A stretch of 21,384 nt of DNA. It comes from CAZQAA01 sp964591255 (GTDB lineage: Bacteria > Desulfobacterota > DSM-4660 > Desulfatiglandales > Desulfatiglandaceae). Made by a program: the position numbers and the translations under genes. The notes below the pieces were generated by a model. The model was not told the DNA's origin and made no database searches. It saw only the letters and a program-made list of their open reading frames with translations. The stretch lies in contig CAZQAA010000028.1 in NCBI GenBank assembly GCA_964591255.1, positions 1-21,384 of the forward strand. Reading direction: 5' to 3'. Below are positions 7,990 through 14,765 of this stretch, in pieces; position 1 is the first letter of the stretch, and the number at the start of each line of letters is the position of its first letter.

Positions 7990-9435
7990 TTATGGCAAAG
8001 ATAAACGTGCCTGCTCATAGGTATGTCCCACCCTTAGAATGGTTTCTTCATCAAATGCCTTCCCTATTATCTGCAGGCCAACGGGCAGATTGTTCACCAT
8101 GCCGCAGTTAATGCTTATGCCCGGCAGGCCTGTAAGGTTCAGCGAGACAGTGTATATATCCACAAGGTACATCTTAAGCGGATCGGACATTTTTTCCCCT
8201 AATTTGAAGGGCAGACATGGCGAGACAGGGGTGATCAAACAGTCTGCCTCTTCAAATGCCTTGTCATAGTCTCTCTTTATAAGGGATCTGACCTTCTGGG
8301 CCTTGAGGTAATAGGCATCATAATATCCTGCGGAAAGCACATAGGTACCCAGCATTATCCTCCTTTTCACTTCCTTTCCGAACCCCTTACTTCTTGTCTC
8401 TTCATACATCCTGATAAGATCGGATTCATCAGGGGAGGATCTGAGACCATATTTTATGCCGTCGTATCTCGCCAGATTACTGCTTGCCTCGGCCGTGGCT
8501 ATCAGATAGTAACAGCTCACGGCATATTTCGTGTGAGGCAAAGAGACTTCAACAATATCCGCTCCGTCTTTTTCCAGGATATCCACCGCATTCATGATCT
8601 GATCCCTTACCTTCGCATCCAGGCCTTCTATGAAATATTCTTTCGGGAGCCCTATCCTGATACCATTGATTCCGGTTTTCAGGGATGACAGATAGTCGGG
8701 GGGGGCGAGACGGGCGGATGTGCTGTCCATACCGTCATGTCCACATATACAGTTAAGCAGCATGGCGCAGTCTTCCACCGTCTTTCCGATAGCACCCACC
8801 TGATCCAGTGATGATGCGTAGGAGATCAGCCCGTACCTGGATACCCTTCCATAGGTAGGTTTTATGCCGGCAGTGCCGCAAAAGGCCGAGGGTTGCCGGA
8901 TAGACCCTCCCGTATCGGTCCCCAACGCCATAACAGTCTCACCGGCTGCCACCGCCGCTGCAGAGCCGCCACTGGACCCGCCCGCCACATAATCAATGTT
9001 CACCGGGTTGCGGGTAGGCCCGACAAGACTATGTTCTGTGGATGAGCCCATGCCGAACTCATCCAGATTGGTCTTCCCCACCAGAACTGCACCCTTTTTC
9101 ATGACCCTTTCCACAGCAGTGGCGTTATAGGGTGGAATATAATTTTCCAGGATGTTTGAACCGGCGGTAGTTTTTATGCCAAGGGTACACAGGTTGTCCT
9201 TTATTGCTATCGGTATCCCATCAACAGGAGAGAGGCTCTCTCCCTTTTGAATCCTCCTGTCAGCCTCAGCGGCCTGTCTCATGGCCGTTTCGCGGGTCAG
9301 TGTGATAAATGCATTGATGGTATCCTCTTTTTCCGTGATCCTCTTGAATACCGATTCGGTTATCTCATACGAGCTTGTCTCTTTTCTCCTGATCATCCTG
9401 GCCAGTTCACAGGCACTCCTGTCGCATAATTCCAT
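7990..9435 (-). CDS. gatA: Asp-tRNA(Asn)/Glu-tRNA(Gln) amidotransferase subunit A
   Basis: GatA is the glutaminase subunit of GatCAB, an amidase-signature enzyme that releases ammonia for GatB. The 481 residues are of standard length. The Ser-cis-Ser-Lys catalytic triad is present at K79 (AIKDN), S154 (AGGSSGGS) and S178 (GTDTGGSIRQP). These are the same positions as in the characterised staphylococcal enzyme as I recall it. It begins only 7 nt after the stop of the upstream aspS-gatC fusion. An AAGGA lies very close to the ATG, and GGAAAGA lies further upstream, spanning the gatC end. Translational coupling to the fusion ORF is therefore likely. Confidence 0.97.
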   Translation of the reverse strand: MELCDRSACELARMIRRKETSSYEITESVFKRITEKEDTINAFITLTRETAMRQAAEADRRIQKGESLSPVDGIPIAIKDNLCTLGIKTTAGSNILENYIPPYNATAVERVMKKGAVLVGKTNLDEFGMGSSTEHSLVGPTRNPVNIDYVAGGSSGGSAAAVAAGETVMALGTDTGGSIRQPSAFCGTAGIKPTYGRVSRYGLISYASSLDQVGAIGKTVEDCAMLLNCICGHDGMDSTSARLAPPDYLSSLKTGINGIRIGLPKEYFIEGLDAKVRDQIMNAVDILEKDGADIVEVSLPHTKYAVSCYYLIATAEASSNLARYDGIKYGLRSSPDESDLIRMYEETRSKGFGKEVKRRIMLGTYVLSAGYYDAYYLKAQKVRSLIKRDYDKAFEEADCLITPVSPCLPFKLGEKMSDPLKMYLVDIYTVSLNLTGLPGISINCGMVNNLPVGLQIIGKAFDEETILRVGHTYEQARLSLP

Positions 9436-9442
9436 GATCCTT

Positions 9443-11611
9443 CTATCTTTCCAGTATCTTTGGGACCTTGAAAAAGTCCTTGTGTATTGAAGGTGCGTTT
9501 TTCAGTAAGGAACGCGTGTTTTTCGTCACAGGGGGACTGTCTTCCCGCCACACATTTTTTGCCTTCAGGGGGTGGCTCATGGCTGGCACATTGTCGGTAT
9601 CCAGTTCCCCCAGTTCTTCAACATATTCAAGTATGGAGTCCAGGTCTCTTTGATATGTCTCGATCTCGGTATCCGTGAGCCTGAGCCGTGCAAGTCTTGC
9701 CACATGCCGGACCTTCTCTTTCGAAATCCTTTCCCGTGCCATGGAATCCTGTGCGTTGACACCTTTTCGGGTTATATCCTGTGATGTCTCGGTCCATTGC
9801 TCGGTATTGGAAGCAAATTCCAGTCCCAGTTCCTCTAATTGTCCTTTGTCTACATGGGATGGTGCTTGTGTAAGGGGACACACGGCACTCCTGTTCTTGG
9901 GAAAGGCGATGACATCCCGTATGGAGGATGCGTCCAGGATCATGGCAATGATCCTGTCAAGCCCCAGGGCCAGGCCGGCATGGGGAGGTGCACCATATTC
10001 CATGGCCTTTAAAAAGAAACCGAATTTTTCACGGACCTCTTTACTGTTCAGGCCGAGTGCCCTGAAGATTTTCTCCTGGACGTCCATCCTGTGTATCCTG
10101 ACGCTGCCTCCACCCACTTCCTCACCGTTTATCACCAGGTCATATGCCCTGGAGTTCAGGCTTAAGAGGTCTTCCATGTCCGCAGGGTCAAAATCTGTCC
10201 TGTCCGGCATGGTAAAGGGGTGGTGCTGTGAATGCAATCGGCCGTCTTTCATCTCAAAGAGGGGAAAGGACGTAACCCACAAGGGCCGGTAATTTTCCCG
10301 GGAGATCATGCCCAGTCTTTCTGCAACATGGAGCCGGAGGCTCGAGAGTACCCTGTTGACCAGGTCATAAGAGGTGTCGGCAATCATCATGAGGACATCA
10401 CCTTCCCGGGCGCCGAACTGTTTAATCAGGCCGGCCTGTTCTGACGGGCTGAAAAACTGGACAATATTGGACTGGAGTCTTCCATCAATAACCTTCATCC
10501 AGGTCATGCCCTTGGCCCCAAGAGCAGGTACTATTTTCAGGGCGTATTCGTTTTGAAGGACATTTTTGCTCAGGGCCTCTGCCTGCCCCTTGACACAGAA
10601 TCCCTTGATTTTGCCTCCCCCGGCGATGATCTGCCTGAAAATTGCATAATCCGTGCTCTCGACGATATGGGTGACATCCTCAAAACTCATGCCAAAACGC
10701 AGGTCTGGCCGGTCGGTTCCGTAACGATTCATGGCCTCGAGGTATGTCATCCGGGGAAAGGGCCTTTCCAGTGTAATCCCGCCGAGAGCAAATATCCTCA
10801 CCGTCAGTTCTTCCATTATCTCGTATATGAATTCCTCATCAACAAAGGAGGCCTCAAGATCCAACTGTGTAAATTCGGGCTGGCGGTTGGGTCGAAGATC
10901 CTCGTCCCGGAAACACCTTGCTATCTGAAAATAACGGTCCATGCCGCTCATCATGAGTAACTGCTTGAACAGCTGTGGCGATTGCGGGAGTGCATAAAAT
11001 CTGCCTGGATGCACCCTGCTGGGGACCAGATAGTCCCTGGCCCCTTCAGGGGTGCTTTTGGTTAGAAAGGGGGTTTCTACTTCAATAAAGTTTAACTGGT
11101 CAAGATATTCTCTGATGCACTTGATGATCTTGTATCGCTTGATAAACAGTTCCTGCATGGAGGGCCGGCGAAGGTCCAGATATCTGTACGCGAGTCTCAG
11201 CTCCTCATCCACATTTTCAGGGCCTGAGCTGATTTTTTCACCGAAGACCATGGCCTTTTCCGAAATCCGGAAGGGTAAGGTGATGGATTTTGACAATATT
11301 TCAAGGCTTGTTGCAAAGACCTCCATTTCACCTGTAGCGAGATTGGGATTCTCTGTCTCTTTTTCCCTGAGTGCTACCCTGCCTTTAACCTTTATTACGT
11401 ATTCTTCTTTCAGGGATGCTGCCTTGTCATAGCATCCCTTGCCGGTTTCGGGATTGAACACCACCTGGACAATACCCCTGACATCCCTCAAATGAATGAA
11501 CAGGACGTTTCCGTGGTCACGGATAGCGTCTACCCAGCCCATGAGGATCACATCCCTGCCCTGGTATGAGGGCCTTATATCCCCACAATATGTCCTTTCT
11601 TTCCAATCCAT
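9443..11611 (-). CDS. aspS-gatC: Aspartyl-tRNA synthetase fused to amidotransferase subunit GatC
   Basis: One uninterrupted 722-residue ORF encodes two proteins that are usually separate. Residues 1-598 are a bacterial AspRS: an OB-fold anticodon domain, motif 2 (FRDEDLRPNRQPEFTQLDLE, 234-253), a GAD insertion at about 290-420, and motif 3 (GLALGLDRI, 546-554). A linker of about 25 polar residues follows. Residues 624-722 are a complete GatC (VRHVARLARLRLTDTEIETY, then VPAMSHPL and WREDSP). AspRS charges tRNA(Asp). His33 in RDHG matches the non-discriminating type that also makes Asp-tRNA(Asn). GatC holds GatA and GatB together. ATG 11611 is chosen because YCGD begins AspRS proteins and AAGGTGG precedes it. 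The frame is open to 11665, but those extra residues overlap the putative promoter. No stop or frame change separates the two domains in this sequence. Confidence 0.94.
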   Translation of the reverse strand: MDWKERTYCGDIRPSYQGRDVILMGWVDAIRDHGNVLFIHLRDVRGIVQVVFNPETGKGCYDKAASLKEEYVIKVKGRVALREKETENPNLATGEMEVFATSLEILSKSITLPFRISEKAMVFGEKISSGPENVDEELRLAYRYLDLRRPSMQELFIKRYKIIKCIREYLDQLNFIEVETPFLTKSTPEGARDYLVPSRVHPGRFYALPQSPQLFKQLLMMSGMDRYFQIARCFRDEDLRPNRQPEFTQLDLEASFVDEEFIYEIMEELTVRIFALGGITLERPFPRMTYLEAMNRYGTDRPDLRFGMSFEDVTHIVESTDYAIFRQIIAGGGKIKGFCVKGQAEALSKNVLQNEYALKIVPALGAKGMTWMKVIDGRLQSNIVQFFSPSEQAGLIKQFGAREGDVLMMIADTSYDLVNRVLSSLRLHVAERLGMISRENYRPLWVTSFPLFEMKDGRLHSQHHPFTMPDRTDFDPADMEDLLSLNSRAYDLVINGEEVGGGSVRIHRMDVQEKIFRALGLNSKEVREKFGFFLKAMEYGAPPHAGLALGLDRIIAMILDASSIRDVIAFPKNRSAVCPLTQAPSHVDKGQLEELGLEFASNTEQWTETSQDITRKGVNAQDSMARERISKEKVRHVARLARLRLTDTEIETYQRDLDSILEYVEELGELDTDNVPAMSHPLKAKNVWREDSPPVTKNTRSLLKNAPSIHKDFFKVPKILER
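9743..9765 (-). promoter_or_regulatory. Possible internal ribosome binding site for free GatC
   Basis: Inside the fusion ORF an in-frame ATG at 9742 (MARERISKEKV) sits exactly at the GatC boundary. AGGA (9750-9747) lies 4 nt before it, and AAGGTG (9765-9760) lies about 17 nt before it. Initiation here would give a 99-residue free GatC (9742 down to 9443), the normal GatC length. The spacings are not ideal, so this is only suggestive. Confidence 0.3.
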
Positions 11612-11620
11612 GAAATCTAA

Positions 11621-11627
11621 CCACCTT
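11621..11627 (-). promoter_or_regulatory. Ribosome binding site fixing the aspS-gatC start
   Basis: AAGGTGG on the minus strand lies 9 nt before ATG 11611. It supports that start over the in-frame ATG at 11665, whose extra N-terminal residues do not resemble AspRS. Confidence 0.6.
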
Positions 11628-11634
11628 TTCGGGG

Positions 11635-11665
11635 AATAAATCACATTTCTAAGCAGGCCTGTCAA
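11635..11665 (-). promoter_or_regulatory. Candidate promoter for the aspS-gatC/gatA/gatB cluster
   Basis: A perfect TTGACA (11665-11660) is followed by ATTTAT or TTTATT at an 18-19 nt spacing, longer than ideal. A start near 11628 would leave a leader of under 20 nt with the Shine-Dalgarno at its 5' end. It is the best -35 box upstream of aspS. Confidence 0.35.
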
Positions 11666-11708
11666 ACCCTGAAACGAAAAGTTCCTGGCTCAGGATTCCA
11701 TGTTTGCA

Positions 11709-11739
11709 GTCCGCAGACAAGGGCCCCTCAACTGTGGAC
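11709..11739 (+). repeat. Inverted repeat / hairpin in the divergent intergenic region
   Basis: GTCCGCAG (11709-11716) pairs with CTGTGGAC (11732-11739), 8 bp with one G-U. Inside the loop, AGGG (11720-11723) can pair with CCCT (11725-11728). A second small hairpin (CCGGC-CAT-GCCGG) follows at 11748-11760. No T-run follows the main stem, so it is not a terminator. It could be an operator, or a structured leader on a plus-strand transcript. Confidence 0.35.
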
Positions 11740-11941
11740 CGCTGAATCCGGCCATGCCGGTTTACTTATCAAATATTGCCGTCATAGGGAAAAGAAAAAT
11801 TAGTCTATTTCTTTTTTCTTGTAATTTCAATGGTCTTATCTCCCGGTTTTTCGTCCCTGTCTTTAGCTTGTGAATATATAGCTGTTTTGGCCTTAACGGT
11901 TTAATAATACAGCTGATTCATGTAACACTGACTGTTTCGCC

Positions 11942-11974
11942 GCGCTTGACAAGCGCCTTATTATGTTTTATGAA
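11942..11974 (+). promoter_or_regulatory. Possible promoter with a palindromic operator over its -35 box
   Basis: TTGACA (11946-11951) is followed after 17 nt by TATGAA (11969-11974, 4 of 6 to TATAAT). The -35 box lies inside a perfect 7+1+7 inverted repeat, GCGCTTG-A-CAAGCGC (11942-11956), a typical shape for a repressor or activator site. If used, it would drive the plus-strand cassette with a leader of about 200 nt. Confidence 0.3.
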
Positions 11975-12103
11975 AAACAAAAGATCCGGGCATTTGAAAC
12001 AGATCACTTCAAGTCCGATCAGTATGAAATCAGGATACTTTATTCTGACAAGGGCCGGCTTGTGAAGGTGGCAGGTCTTGCATTCAGAAAAATTCGTATA
12101 TAA
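11963..12103 (+). CDS. Possible small ORF (46 codons) or gene remnant
   Basis: ATG 11963 to TAA 12103 encodes MFYEKQKIRAFETDHFK and continues to KVAGLAFRKIRI. The reading frame stays open upstream to 11897. The composition looks protein-like, with mixed charged and hydrophobic residues alternating as in beta strands. There is no Shine-Dalgarno before the ATG, and I recognise no family. It could be a small protein, the 3' remnant of a decayed gene, or chance. It ends 80 nt before the lipoprotein gene, and a promoter from the palindrome site would start too late to cover its ATG comfortably. Confidence 0.25.
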   Translation: MFYEKQKIRAFETDHFKSDQYEIRILYSDKGRLVKVAGLAFRKIRI

Positions 12104-12183
12104 TTATCCCGGATTATGCCTGAGTCTGCCGTGTCCTTAAGGTAATCGGAACAAACATATAGAATGAAATAGGAGGTAGATTT

Positions 12184-12648
12184 ATGAAAAGATTTTTTGT
12201 CCTTGCAGTCCTGCTTTCGTCTGTTTTTATCCTTGCCGCCTCATGTGCCTCCCTCAGATCAAAATCGAGCGGCTCCGGGCCTGCTACTGATATCCAGTCT
12301 CCTCCTGCTCCCGAAGTCTCCAATACTTACTATGATTTTGACGATATTCTCGTTCCAAAGGAAATGAAGATATTGCCTGATGATTCACTCATTGTGGAAT
12401 CGTCACAGTTCAAGGGAGGACTATTGTGCTTTGAGGGAGCCGTTGACCCGATTTCCCTATTCAACTTCTTTGTCAGCAGCATGTCGGCTGATGGTTGGAA
12501 ACTGAGAAACTATTTCAAGTACGGTCGTTATATGCTTATTTTTGAGAAGCCGAACAAGGATTGTGTTATCAGGATAAGCAAGAAGAGGTGGAATACCTGG
12601 CTCGAGATTTGGGTTACTCCGAAACCTGCCGGCCAGGGGGGCAGCTAA
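12184..12648 (+). CDS. Putative outer-membrane or periplasmic lipoprotein
   Basis: The 154-residue protein has a type II signal peptide: a basic start (MKRFF), a hydrophobic core, and Cys21 in LAASC. Ala rather than Leu at -3 makes the lipobox slightly atypical. After a Ser/Pro-rich tether (about 22-45), the mature domain starts YYDFDDILVPKEMKI and continues with FKGGLLCFEGAVDPISLFNF, MSADGWKLRNYFKYGRYMLI and FEKPNKDCVIRI. These are short alternating strands and helices of a small alpha/beta domain. I recall similar deltaproteobacterial lipoproteins but no assigned function. A strong AGGAGGT precedes the ATG. The stop overlaps the next ATG (TAATG), so it is translationally coupled to the thioesterase. 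Confidence 0.8.
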   Translation: MKRFFVLAVLLSSVFILAASCASLRSKSSGSGPATDIQSPPAPEVSNTYYDFDDILVPKEMKILPDDSLIVESSQFKGGLLCFEGAVDPISLFNFFVSSMSADGWKLRNYFKYGRYMLIFEKPNKDCVIRISKKRWNTWLEIWVTPKPAGQGGS

Positions 12649-13049
12649 TGGATTCAGCCATTGTTACCCCTATTCGCGTGCGATATTCGGAAGTGGATTC
12701 CATGAAATGGGCCAACCATGGGGCCTATGCGCGATGGTTTGAGGTGGGACGCGCGGAATTTATGCGTAAGCGCGGACTGAGTTACAAAAAGCTGGAAGAT
12801 ATGGGTTTTTATATGCCCATAACCGAACTCTATTGCAAATATATTCAGTCCATAAAATATGATGACCTGATCCATATAGCAACATGGCCCTCCAGGATCC
12901 GCAGGGCCAGCGTGCGTTTCGAATATAAGCTGTTGAACGACGGGAATGTCATGGCCAGGGCCTATACCGATCATGTTTGCCTGGATGGACATGGGGGCAT
13001 TGTACGTATGCCCGCGGTCCTGCTGGATATTTTTAAGGATGGCCAATGA
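12648..13049 (+). CDS. Hotdog-fold acyl-CoA thioesterase, YbgC/4-hydroxybenzoyl-CoA type
   Basis: A 133-residue cytoplasmic hotdog protein that should hydrolyse an acyl-CoA or acyl-carrier thioester. The signature YSEVDSMKWANHGAYARWFE at residues 13-32 matches the family block Y-x-D/E-x-D...NxxYxxWFE. Asp17 is at the position of the catalytic Asp of the 4-hydroxybenzoyl-CoA thioesterase. A second conserved block, RRASVRFEYKLLNDGNVMAR, follows at about 85-104. The usual Gly after the catalytic Asp is replaced here (DSMKWANH). The start is ATG 12648, sharing an A with the previous stop and preceded by an AGGGGG run. The frame is open upstream, but that extension would lie inside the lipoprotein gene. 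The substrate is unknown; its place in an envelope cassette may point to lipids or aromatic acids. Confidence 0.87.
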   Translation: MDSAIVTPIRVRYSEVDSMKWANHGAYARWFEVGRAEFMRKRGLSYKKLEDMGFYMPITELYCKYIQSIKYDDLIHIATWPSRIRRASVRFEYKLLNDGNVMARAYTDHVCLDGHGGIVRMPAVLLDIFKDGQ

Positions 13050-13076
13050 TTTTTTGAGGAAGGGGGGGTGGTTTCT

Positions 13077-14600
13077 ATGCGTCTTATAAATTTGTACAGA
13101 CTGTTCCTGCCGGTTCTGATATTGCTTTGCCTGCCTGTTTCCATGGGTAATGCAATGGATTTTTCCATATTGGGCAGGGAGCTTAATGTTACGGGATATC
13201 TGTCCCAGGAAGCCGCATTTGCCGTCCATAGCGACAAGAGTGTGGCAGGGAGGCATTATGACGAGCCGGGTCTCCACTCAGCATACTATACTGTCTACCT
13301 GGACAGCACCCTGTGGCTTAGTCAGGATCTGCATGTGCGTATGATCAACCGGCTCATGGGAGACTGGGTATTCAACATCAAGGAGCATGACGACAGCTGG
13401 GAGCAGAGGGGTTTCGGCTCATCAGGGGTGCGAAAGGCGCTCCATATCGAGGATAATCTCCATGAAGTGCTGCGAGAGTTTTATATCAATTACATGCATG
13501 GCAACCTCAATGTCAGGCTGGGCAAGCAGCAGATAGCATGGGGGGAATCCGACGGTCTCAGGTTGTGTGACATCATAAACCCGCTGGATCTTTCCAGGGA
13601 GGCTATTTTTCGGGATTCGGACGAGGGATATGAGACGACCCGTATTCCCCTGTTACTGGCAAGGATAAACTACACTTTTGGAGACATGGAGTTCGGGCCG
13701 GTTTATGAGCCTGAGATAGAGTTTGTGTTCAATCCCGGCGATATCCGGCGTAACCGTTCCCCTGAAGGTTCTGTATGGCAGGTGCATGATCCCCTGTTGC
13801 CTCCCGGTATAGGCGTAAACATAAAAGACGACAGAAAGGGGAGGAATATCCGGCACAGGGAATGGGGATTCCGCCTGAAGGGGAATATCCTGGATACATT
13901 CTTGACCCTGAATTTTTACAGCGGCTACCTGCATGATCCGGTGGTACGTTCCACCGGGTTTGATCCTGCAACATTCACACTCCATATAAAAAAGGAATAT
14001 GAAAAGGTCCATTCCTACGGCCTTACCGCCTCAAGAGAGCTTTATTGCTTCAGAAAGATGTTCAAGAGCCAGATTAATCCCGTGCTTCGTATTGAATTTC
14101 TTTACCAGCAGGACTATCCCTATAATACTGAAAGGTTTCCGGAGGTCTTAACAACACGAAAAGAGCTGGATAAAAAAGACGTCATCAGATATATGCTGGG
14201 TTTTGATTGGCCGGTGAAGATAGACTTTCTCAACCCTGAGAGGAATTTTTTTGTGTCAGGCCAGTTTTTCCACTATCACATCCTGAACTATCCGGATAAT
14301 TATGAGTTGCAAAACGGGCCTTATTCGGACTGGACCGCACGGGAAGACCAGTTCTATTCCACCCTGCTCATGAGGACCAGTTACCTCCATGATCTGATCA
14401 AGCCCCAGGTCCTGGGCGTTGTCGACTGGACTTACGGGACATACTGGCTCAAGCCCAAGATCAGGTTCGAATGGGGCAACAACTGGAGGCCGGAGATAGG
14501 CGGTATTTTCGTATTTGCAGGCCATGATGATTACAGAAGAGAATTTGGGCACTGGGCCGACAGGGATGAGGTATATTTTAAGCTGGCTTATCAATTTTGA
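13077..14600 (+). CDS. DUF1302-family outer-membrane beta-barrel protein
   Basis: The 507-residue protein starts at ATG 13077 with a G-rich ribosome site upstream. GTG 13068 would add three residues. A Sec signal peptide runs MRLINLYRLFLPVLILLCLP with likely cleavage after Ala26 (GNA). The mature part is rich in aromatic, alternating strands and ends KLAYQF with a terminal Phe, as expected for an outer-membrane barrel. GKQQIAWGESDGLRLCDIIN followed by PLDLSRE matches the DUF1302 core as I know it. DUF1302 proteins are repeatedly found beside DUF1329 proteins, and such a gene follows here. The likely role is a porin-like or assembly protein for a hydrophobic compound, but no biochemical role can be read from the sequence. 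The stop TGA coincides with the left edge of a palindromic repeat, so the repeat may supply the stop codon. Confidence 0.82.
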   Translation: MRLINLYRLFLPVLILLCLPVSMGNAMDFSILGRELNVTGYLSQEAAFAVHSDKSVAGRHYDEPGLHSAYYTVYLDSTLWLSQDLHVRMINRLMGDWVFNIKEHDDSWEQRGFGSSGVRKALHIEDNLHEVLREFYINYMHGNLNVRLGKQQIAWGESDGLRLCDIINPLDLSREAIFRDSDEGYETTRIPLLLARINYTFGDMEFGPVYEPEIEFVFNPGDIRRNRSPEGSVWQVHDPLLPPGIGVNIKDDRKGRNIRHREWGFRLKGNILDTFLTLNFYSGYLHDPVVRSTGFDPATFTLHIKKEYEKVHSYGLTASRELYCFRKMFKSQINPVLRIEFLYQQDYPYNTERFPEVLTTRKELDKKDVIRYMLGFDWPVKIDFLNPERNFFVSGQFFHYHILNYPDNYELQNGPYSDWTAREDQFYSTLLMRTSYLHDLIKPQVLGVVDWTYGTYWLKPKIRFEWGNNWRPEIGGIFVFAGHDDYRREFGHWADRDEVYFKLAYQF

Positions 14601-14738
14601 CGGCTTCGTAAAAAGTCCATCTGCGGCGTTGCGCTTTATCTTTCATCATGCCGACGTACTTTCTCCTCAAGATTTGCGCGTCTTGCACCTGGAGCTTTTT
14701 ACTGTGCCGTATGATTGATGATTTTTTACGGATGCATC
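14599..14738. repeat. Palindromic MITE-like dispersed repeat (about 140 bp)
   Basis: The left arm ACGGCTTCGTAAAAAGTCCA (14600-14619) matches the reverse complement of the right arm at 14689-14710, which reads ACGGCACAGTAAAAAGCTCC. The similarity continues inward through TGCGGCGTTGCGC and its partner TTGCGCGTCTTGCA, so the whole block folds as one long imperfect hairpin centred near 14655. A third copy of the end (reverse complement GATGCATCCGTAAAAAATCA) lies at 14717-14738. I recall nearly identical repeats scattered in Desulfobacterota genomes; that is memory, not a search. There is no coding capacity, so any movement would depend on a transposase elsewhere. Confidence 0.6.
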
Positions 14739-14765
14739 AATATCTTAGTATAAGGGGTGATAAGA

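Larger units (their letters stand above)
11612..12183. other. 572-nt divergent intergenic region
   Basis: This region separates the minus-strand aspS-gatC cluster from the plus-strand envelope cassette. It holds the candidate aspS promoter, the inverted repeat at 11709-11739, an AT-rich stretch at 11765-11900 in which I see nothing definite, a palindrome over a TTGACA box at 11942-11956, and a 46-codon ORF (11963-12103). I see no tRNA or other recognised RNA gene. Confidence 0.7.

Noticed and set aside
11612..11665. N-terminal extension of AspRS from ATG 11665
   Set aside because: The 18 extra residues do not resemble AspRS, lack a Shine-Dalgarno and overlap the putative promoter. ATG 11611 has AAGGTGG and the normal N-terminus.
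11666..11960. T-box or other tRNA-sensing leader upstream of aspS
   Set aside because: The hairpins lie upstream of the best aspS promoter and fold better on the opposite strand. No T-box sequence is seen.
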